A stretch of 21,533 nucleotides of DNA from Dictyocoela muelleri (Eukaryota; Microsporidia). Below, in pieces: positions 17,547-21,533 of the stretch (position 1 is the stretch's first letter; every line of letters starts with the position of its first letter). A model generated the notes under the pieces. That model saw only the letters and a list, made by a program, of their open reading frames with translations, searched no databases and was not told where the DNA came from. The position numbers were made by a program, and so were the translations under genes. The stretch is taken from assembly GCA_016256075.1 (NCBI GenBank), contig SDVU01000090.1, positions 1-21,533 on the forward strand. The letters are read 5' to 3'.

Positions 17547-17835
17547 CCTCTGGGGGATTCAAAAAAAATAAAACTGTAAGGAGGTGGAGATTCGAAGAAA
17601 AAACAAAAAATATGTAAAAAAAACGTGCTGGATTCCGAGATGCTTTCATTTTTTTATGGGCGTTGTATATATGTTATTTGAGCAGACATTACAGTCTGTA
17701 TATCTTTCATATTATCTGCGCTCATGTTAAAATAAGAGTATCTCAGAATCCAGCACATTTTTTTACATATTTTTTTGTTTTTGCAACATATCTTCAACTT
17801 CCACCAGTTTTATTTTTTTAATCCCCTAGAGGAGG
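17547..17835. mobile_element. Foldback MITE, copy 2 of the same family
   Basis: The ends CCTCTGGGGGATT and its inverted partner at about 17835 enclose arms that match copy 1 closely. The right arm is better kept (ATAAGAGTATCTCAGAATCC) than the left (GATTCCGAGATGCTTTC). The loop holds a different centre from copy 1. The two copies are 68 bases apart. No clean target duplication is seen. Confidence 0.85.
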
Positions 17836-17838
17836 AAA

Positions 17839-17875
17839 GTTCCAGAAAACCAGGCTTTTAATATTTTTATAGAAA
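17839..17875. repeat. AAAACCAGG repeat, right part
   Basis: One unit, AAAACCAGGCTTTTAATATT plus TTTATAG, continues the array at 17113-17180 beyond the two foldbacks. Confidence 0.6.
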
Positions 17876-17890
17876 AAATAGAATATTTAA

Positions 17891-17902
17891 CCCTTCAAAA
17901 TG
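17891..17902 (+). promoter_or_regulatory. CCC signal before ATG at 17900
   Basis: CCC (17891-17893) lies six bases before the ATG of the hAT-like fragment. Spacing is looser than at the other three sites, so the assignment is weaker. Confidence 0.25.
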
Positions 17903-18215
17903 AAACGAATTAACAAGAGTAAAATTCTGATTAATTTAATTTCCTCAAAAGATGACTTTAAACTGGGAAATAATGAAATGATTTGTGTTTTCTGCAAAAA
18001 AAAATAATTACACAACGAACAAATAACAAAAACACTAAAGAGACACATGGAAACACAGTCGCATAAAGATAATAAAAAAGAGTATTTTCAACAAAAAAAT
18101 TAGAAGAATTAACTTCTTTGAAGGTATACAACATGAATTTTGAGGAGAGGCTTGTAAAGCGTTTGCGGCATCGAACATTCTATTGTACAAAATACAAAAT
18201 CAGTTCTTTATAGAT
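17900..18215 (+). pseudogene. hAT-like transposase N-terminal fragment (BED-type zinc finger)
   Basis: From ATG at 17900 the frame reads MKRINKSKILINLIS and then MICVFCKKK. An in-frame TAA follows at 18005, and the same frame continues LHNEQITKTLKRHM with HMETQSHKDN. C-x2-C, a gap of about 25 and H-x5-H are the spacing of a BED-type zinc finger. After a second stop and a frame change, KAFAASNILLYKIQNQFF at about 18157-18210 resembles the hAT block just after the finger (A-F-x2-SNIP-L-KI-N). The catalytic part is absent: the sequence turns into a short tandem repeat and then the 3' side of a Merlin gene. It is probably the 5' stump of a hAT element, but another BED-finger protein remains possible. 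Confidence 0.55.
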
Positions 18216-18270
18216 ATATGCCGCCTTTTAATTTATATGCCGCCTTTGAGTTTTTATGCCGTTTTTGATA
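18216..18270. repeat. About 20-bp TATGCCGCCTTT repeat, 3 units
   Basis: TATGCCGCCTTTTAATTTA, TATGCCGCCTTTGAGTTTTT and ATGCCGTTTTTGATA follow one another directly after the hAT-like fragment. Confidence 0.8.
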
Positions 18271-18339
18271 AAAAAAAATAATTAATGCAAATTTTTTTAT
18301 GATTTGAGAGCTATAAGAAAATAGTTGAATCTTTTTGAT

Positions 18340-19000
18340 TTTTCAGAATTTTTTTTTGAACATAAACTCTGTAAGATAGCCATCAAGCATATAGTGTCTA
18401 GTTCCGTATTGTACTCTTATCTTATTTTTTACATGATGCAATAGACTTTCAATTGTCTGTGTATGAATTCTAGGATCTTCTGGAGACAAAAAATTCTGGC
18501 TATGTTTAATTGAATGATGCTCGAAGCCAATATTTCTAATCTGTGAATAAGCTCGCCATTTATCGCCTATTATTAAAGTACCAGGAAGCACAAATCTTGT
18601 AATTATAGGTAGCAATATGTTAGCAGATCTGTCAGGAACAGTAACTAAAACACAATTAAGAGTACCCCGCTCTATAAGACCAAAAACCCATTGACCGTTT
18701 CGAAGACCTCCTACATCGTACTTACGTCTTGAAAACATAGACTCATCTATTTCTACTTCCTTAAGTCTGCCATTCTCATCTATGCCTCCTAAAATAATAT
18801 CAGATTGATTGTATAAAAAATCTATGCAAACAACTCGACATTTCAAACACCAATCTGAAATGGCTCTTTATTTATGTTAAAGAATGTTTATATCTATCTG
18901 TGAACTATCCAATGACAAAAAATAAATAAAAGTTATTACTTCCTCAAATGGTTTTTAAAATCTTCAAAAAATAAATCGTATCTAACAGATAAATCTTTTC
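18340..19000 (-). pseudogene. Merlin DDE transposase with intact catalytic domain, N-terminus damaged
   Basis: The minus-strand frame is open from 18846 to 18343. It has VEIDESMFSRRKYDVGG with the first catalytic D, NGQWVFGLIERGTLNC, VPDRSANILLPII, TLIIGDKWRAYS with the second D, SIKHSQNFLSPEDP, and IHTQTIESLLHHVK with the E, ending GYLTEFMFKKKF. This is the full DDE domain of the ISXO2/IS1016 group and the best-preserved transposase domain in the window. Upstream the same frame reaches CLKCRVVCI and, past two stops, ITFIYFLSLDSSQIDINIL. Further up in a shifted frame DLFFEDFKNHLRK appears. The zinc ribbon before that is missing, because the sequence meets the GGGGCTTATTGGGC end at 19008-19037 directly. 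It is inactive as it stands, but the catalytic part has had little time to decay. Confidence 0.92.
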
Positions 19001-19007
19001 GATGATC

Positions 19008-19037
19008 TTTCGGACCATGCCCAATAAGCCCCCCCCC
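19008..19037 (-). repeat. Terminal-type repeat GGGGCTTATTGGGCATGG, minus orientation
   Basis: From 19037 leftward the minus strand reads nine G, then CTTATTGGGCATGGTCCGAAA. The 27-base word is repeated exactly, inverted, at 20009-20034. It abuts the Merlin remnant at 18340-19000 where its N-terminus should be. Confidence 0.88.
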
Positions 19038-19079
19038 GTAATTAACTATGCCTTTTTTTACCCCCGTAAAAAAAATTAG

Positions 19080-19963
19080 AAATTTTTTATTAAATTTATA
19101 GCTTTTTCATATGCATTCTCCCTAAAATTATCCAAAAAAAAAAATAATCAATCAAGGCACCGCGATTTTCTTTTTTACAACCCAATTGTGATTAATAAAA
19201 TTCTTTAATTTGTTATTAAAAGCTTCAACACTTTGAATGTGTACGCCAGTTTCCGGATCTACAAAATTAAATTTATGAGTATTTTTCTCATGTCTATATT
19301 GATGCTCTTGATATAGGCTATTATAGGAAGCCCATTCATCGGTGTGAATGATTGACCCTGGAAACACGAAACTCTTTATAACTGTAAGCAGCGTATTGGC
19401 ATACCTTGTTTGAATTATCTGGGCGTAACCACGGCTTGGATTGGTAGATGTATCTACCATGGTTTATGCCTATACTTTCTCTCTTAGGATTCTACCTCGA
19501 TATGATTTTACGGCGTGGCATAACATAGTTTCATCGATATGAACCACTGCATCTACACCGCCTAATCTGATTGAGTTACTTTCAAAATACGCTTTTTTTA
19601 AAAATCAACTCTTTCTTTATAGCGGATACCGTATTTCGGCTAAGCCCTGTCTATTTCGCTGTCTTTTTTACCAATATCGGCACACAAAAAAAAATATATG
19701 GCCAACAAAACCTTTCTTAGATGAGACCTGAATTTTTTAAAAAAGCTTCCTGTTAATATTGATTTTGTTGTTTGGTTATGGCTACATTTGTAATTTAAAC
19801 ATCTAAAGTTATAGCCAATTTCGGCATCTTTAGTATGTTTTATAACCATGGAAACCCCACAAAATTGTTAGCATAAATCATCTAATATTAGTTTCTTTTC
19901 TTGCATATATCGAAGGAGTTCTTCCTTTGTTGATGTGGTTATGAAAGATATGTATGAATTCAT
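19080..19963 (-). pseudogene. Merlin DDE transposase remnant, full architecture
   Basis: ATG at 19963 is preceded by CCCCCT. The product begins MNSYISFITTSTKEELL and enters a zinc ribbon (DLC, stop, QFCG, later YNFRCLNYKC), followed by KSILTGSFFKKFRSHLRK. After a frame shift near 19640 the DDE domain follows: LGGVDAVVHIDETMLCHA with the first D, and YRGRILREK. Two stops come just before MVDTSTNPSRGYAQI, then FPGSIIHTDEWASYN with the second D, HKFNFVDPETGVHIQ with SVEAFNNKLKNF and the E, then a frame shift near 19155 with FRENAYEKAINLIKNF as the likely C-terminus near 19080. All catalytic residues survive, but about three stops and two frame changes inactivate it. Its 5' side leads in about 25 bases to GGGGGCTTATTGGGCATG (20004-19987). 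The neighbouring Merlin remnant (18340-19000) follows head-to-tail. Confidence 0.9.
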
Positions 19964-19969
19964 AGGGGG
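19961..19969 (-). promoter_or_regulatory. CCCCC start signal before Merlin ATG
   Basis: On the minus strand ATACCCCCTATG places the C-run one base from the start codon, the same layout as at 8380-8387. Confidence 0.4.
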
Positions 19970-19986
19970 TATTATATTTTTTTGTA

Positions 19987-20026
19987 CATGCCCAATAAGC
20001 CCCCGGCGGGGGGCTTATTGGGCATG
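19987..20026. repeat. 40-bp near-perfect palindrome between divergent genes
   Basis: CATGCCCAATAAGCCCCC (19987-20004), spacer GGCG, and its exact reverse complement (20009-20026). The Merlin gene reads leftward from it and the pogo gene rightward. The right arm extends through GGTCCGAAA to match 19008-19037. In both directions an ATG is embedded in GGGCATG. Confidence 0.95.
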
Positions 20027-20828
20027 GTCCGAAAACCACGAATTGCAAAAGAAATCAGCAATGAAGGTTACACAAGTAAGGAGGACGGGGTTAAATATAA
20101 CCTTACAAAGTCCGTTGCTTACTCAATTATTAAGAAAGTTTCACATTTAGTAAACATGGATATGAGTACCACTAATCTGAGAGAAATAGTATATCTAGTG
20201 TTCATAATAAGAATGTTATAATTGATTTATTTTTGTAGAAAAAATTTAAAATTAAGACAAAAAAACATTTCAAATAAACAAAGTATGATTTTTGATTTAG
20301 CAATAAAATCTTATAAAACAAAGAATGGTTTTAAGTTATCGTTACACAATATTTGATTAGAAATTATATTAAAAGACAGTCACTGTCTTATATCGCGTTA
20401 CATAGTGAATCAGCTAGTGCAGATTTAACAATTTGAAAAAGTTTTAAAAAAGAATTAAAGCAAAAAATTAGAATCATACGTCAAAAAGACGTCTTAAATG
20501 CAGACGAAACTAGCTATTACATTAAATCTGGGGTTAATAAATCTTACGTATTTTATAATAGACCGATAATAAAAATATCAAACAAAATAAAATAAAACCA
20601 TATTGCCTTTAATGTTAGTAGTAAACATATTTGGTGAGAAACTTAAGCCTTTAGTTATATAAAATTTAAAAATTCTAGAGAATCTAAGTCTTTAAATTAA
20701 GGAACATTTAATGTATCTTCCAGATCAAAACAAAACATCTTGACTGACTTCATCATTGTTTTATAAATATAGAGAAACTAAAAGAAGAGTTTTTAAAAGA
20801 AATAACGTAATATTTTTGGTTCTACTCC
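20024..20828 (+). pseudogene. pogo/Tigger transposase, 5' half, cut by a MITE
   Basis: From the ATG at 20024 the frame reads MVRKPRIAKEISNEGY, then KYNLTKSVAYSIIKK (helix-turn-helix). Frames then change, and the gene continues with SLSYIALHSESASADL at about 20375-20430, KDVLNADETSYYIKSG with the first catalytic D at about 20490-20530, NKSYVFYNRPI, NHIAFNVSSKHIW, and EKLKPLVI-K-KNSRESKS, all typical of DDE_1 pogo/Tigger transposases. It ends with SLFYKYRETKRRVF and NNVIFLVLL, where the second catalytic D would follow. There the MITE at 20829 begins, and the rest of the gene is not seen beyond it. Several stops (for example after FNVSSKHIW) add to the damage. Spacing from the start to the DET motif matches the pogo gene at 11157-12674 in kind. 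Confidence 0.85.
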
Positions 20829-21098
20829 GGTCGGGCTACCCAAATTTTTTTCTAAAATTAAAGTAAAATGTTAGATATAAGGATATTTTCACATGTTAAA
20901 CTCTGAAATGTTTGCATTTTTCTATATAAATAAATAATTTTATGATATTTCCTAATTTGGCCTTGCTAAATCAATAAATATGATATAATTATTTATTTCT
21001 ATAGAAAAAAGCAAACATTTCAGAGTTTACCATGTAAAAATAATTTATTTATAACATTTTACTTTATTTTTAGAAAAAAAATTTTGGGTAGCCTGACC
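20829..21098. mobile_element. 270-bp MITE with arms of about 115 bp, inside the pogo gene
   Basis: The left end GGTCGGGCTACCCAAA and, inverted from 21098, GGTCAGGCTACCCAAA open arms that match through TTTTTTTCTAAAA, TAAAGTAAAATGTTA, CATG-TAAACTCTGAAATG and TTTCTATA-AAATAAATAA. The centre is near 20965. The MITE starts exactly where the pogo frame reads NNVIFLVLL. No matching target duplication was found (TCTACTCC versus GTTAGAAA), so the right flank may be deleted. Confidence 0.9.
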
Positions 21099-21185
21099 GT
21101 TAGAAATTTAACTTTCTGGTGCAAGGCTATAAAAAAGCCCACCGCCAAGGTAGGGGTTCATAAGGAATTAAAAAAATCAAATTTT

Positions 21186-21533
21186 TTAAAATTTAGTTTT
21201 AATTAAAAATACGACTATTTCAAACCATTTTTCGCCTATTTTTTCAAATTCATAATTTTTTATATTGTAATATCTCCATACAAATTCATTTAAAAAGCGA
21301 TTAATATATGATTTTTTGATTCCTAATTTCTTTTTTTCTTCATATTTCAGTTGAGACCAGAGGTTCTCAATATTATTTGTGTGAAATCCCTTTTTATTTT
21401 TGAATCCAATATTATGTGGAACTATTTCATGGTTGCACATCGCATTTTTAACCGCTTGTGGATAAGAAGAATATCCATCAGTTATTATAAGAGATCCTAT
21501 TCTAACATGATCGGATATCAATTTTGTCATTGT
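21186..21533 (-). CDS. Merlin DDE transposase, C-terminal part, runs off the window
   Basis: The minus-strand frame is open from the window edge to its stop at 21186, about 115 codons. SLIITDGYSSYPQAVK contains the second catalytic D, PHNIGFKNKKGFHTNN leads into IENLWSQLKYEEKKK with the E, and FLNEFVWRYYN is the usual C-terminal block. No break is visible in this part. The D-to-E spacing and the tail are those of the IS1016/ISXO2 group. It is closest in wording to the Merlin remnant at 1500-2886 (TDGYPSYP, HTNNIERFWS, WLNEYTFERRY), so these two form one subfamily, distinct from the copies at 18340-19963. The start and first D lie outside, so integrity of the whole gene cannot be judged. Confidence 0.88.
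   Translation of the reverse strand, partial: TMTKLISDHVRIGSLIITDGYSSYPQAVKNAMCNHEIVPHNIGFKNKKGFHTNNIENLWSQLKYEEKKKLGIKKSYINRFLNEFVWRYYNIKNYEFEKIGEKWFEIVVFLIKTKF

Noticed and set aside
19935-20221. Plus-strand frames starting left of the palindrome
   Set aside because: The part before about 20024 is the palindrome and antisense Merlin sequence; only the portion from the ATG at 20024 resembles pogo.

Overview
The window is very A+T-rich by eye and holds almost no intact genes. It is packed with decayed cut-and-paste DNA transposons, foldback/MITE-type inverted repeats and minisatellites. Transposase remnants can be recognised by translation for Merlin (IS1016/ISXO2-like, five copies), Tc1/mariner (one), MULE (one), pogo/Tigger (two), and less surely piggyBac (one) and hAT (one). 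Several start codons are preceded at 1-6 nt by a run of C (CCC/CCCC), which resembles the CCC-like start signal described in microsporidia. Together with the strong A+T bias and this mix of families, that suggests a transposon-rich intergenic or subtelomeric stretch of a large microsporidian genome. This is inference; no host marker gene is present to prove it.

Layout from left to right. 1-247 is an AATGCC hexanucleotide tract. 371-1022 is an A+T-rich unit with short inverted ends and a hairpin. 1500-2886 is a Merlin gene split by a foldback element (1836-2515), which itself carries a second foldback (2013-2200). 3175-4719 is a mariner with TIRs and TA target duplications, its gene cut by a 640-bp foldback. 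5022-6508 is a MULE with TIRs, bracketed by 68-bp direct repeats. 7135-7383 is a foldback MITE with an exact 8-bp target duplication. 7535-8080 is a MITE with an A/T-only core. 8108-8720 holds two minisatellites around one possible small gene (8385-8624). 9242-9872 holds a 24-bp tandem array, a GC-rich SINE-like island and a tRNA-like unit. 11157-12674 is a full-length but broken pogo gene (minus). 12900-13600 is a Merlin gene (plus). 14125-15103 is a nest of palindromes, a pair of near-identical direct repeats and a TIR-bounded 608-bp unit. 15130-15960 is a probable piggyBac remnant. 16213-16962 has inverted blocks of a 17-bp repeat and a second tRNA-like unit. 17183-17835 is a tandem pair of related foldbacks. 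17900-18215 is a hAT-like fragment. 18340-20828 has two Merlin genes head-to-tail facing a divergent pogo gene across a 40-bp palindrome. 20829-21098 is a MITE inside that pogo gene. 21186 to the window end is the C-terminal part of another Merlin transposase.

The elements do not form a pathway. What they show is order of insertion: foldbacks and MITEs lie inside transposase genes and so are younger than their hosts. The most unusual recurring structure is an element end at which one extra, oppositely oriented copy of the terminal repeat makes a palindrome (961-1022, 14125-14163, 14899-14931, 19987-20026). No LTR retroelement, Polinton, CRISPR array or intact virus-like element was seen.
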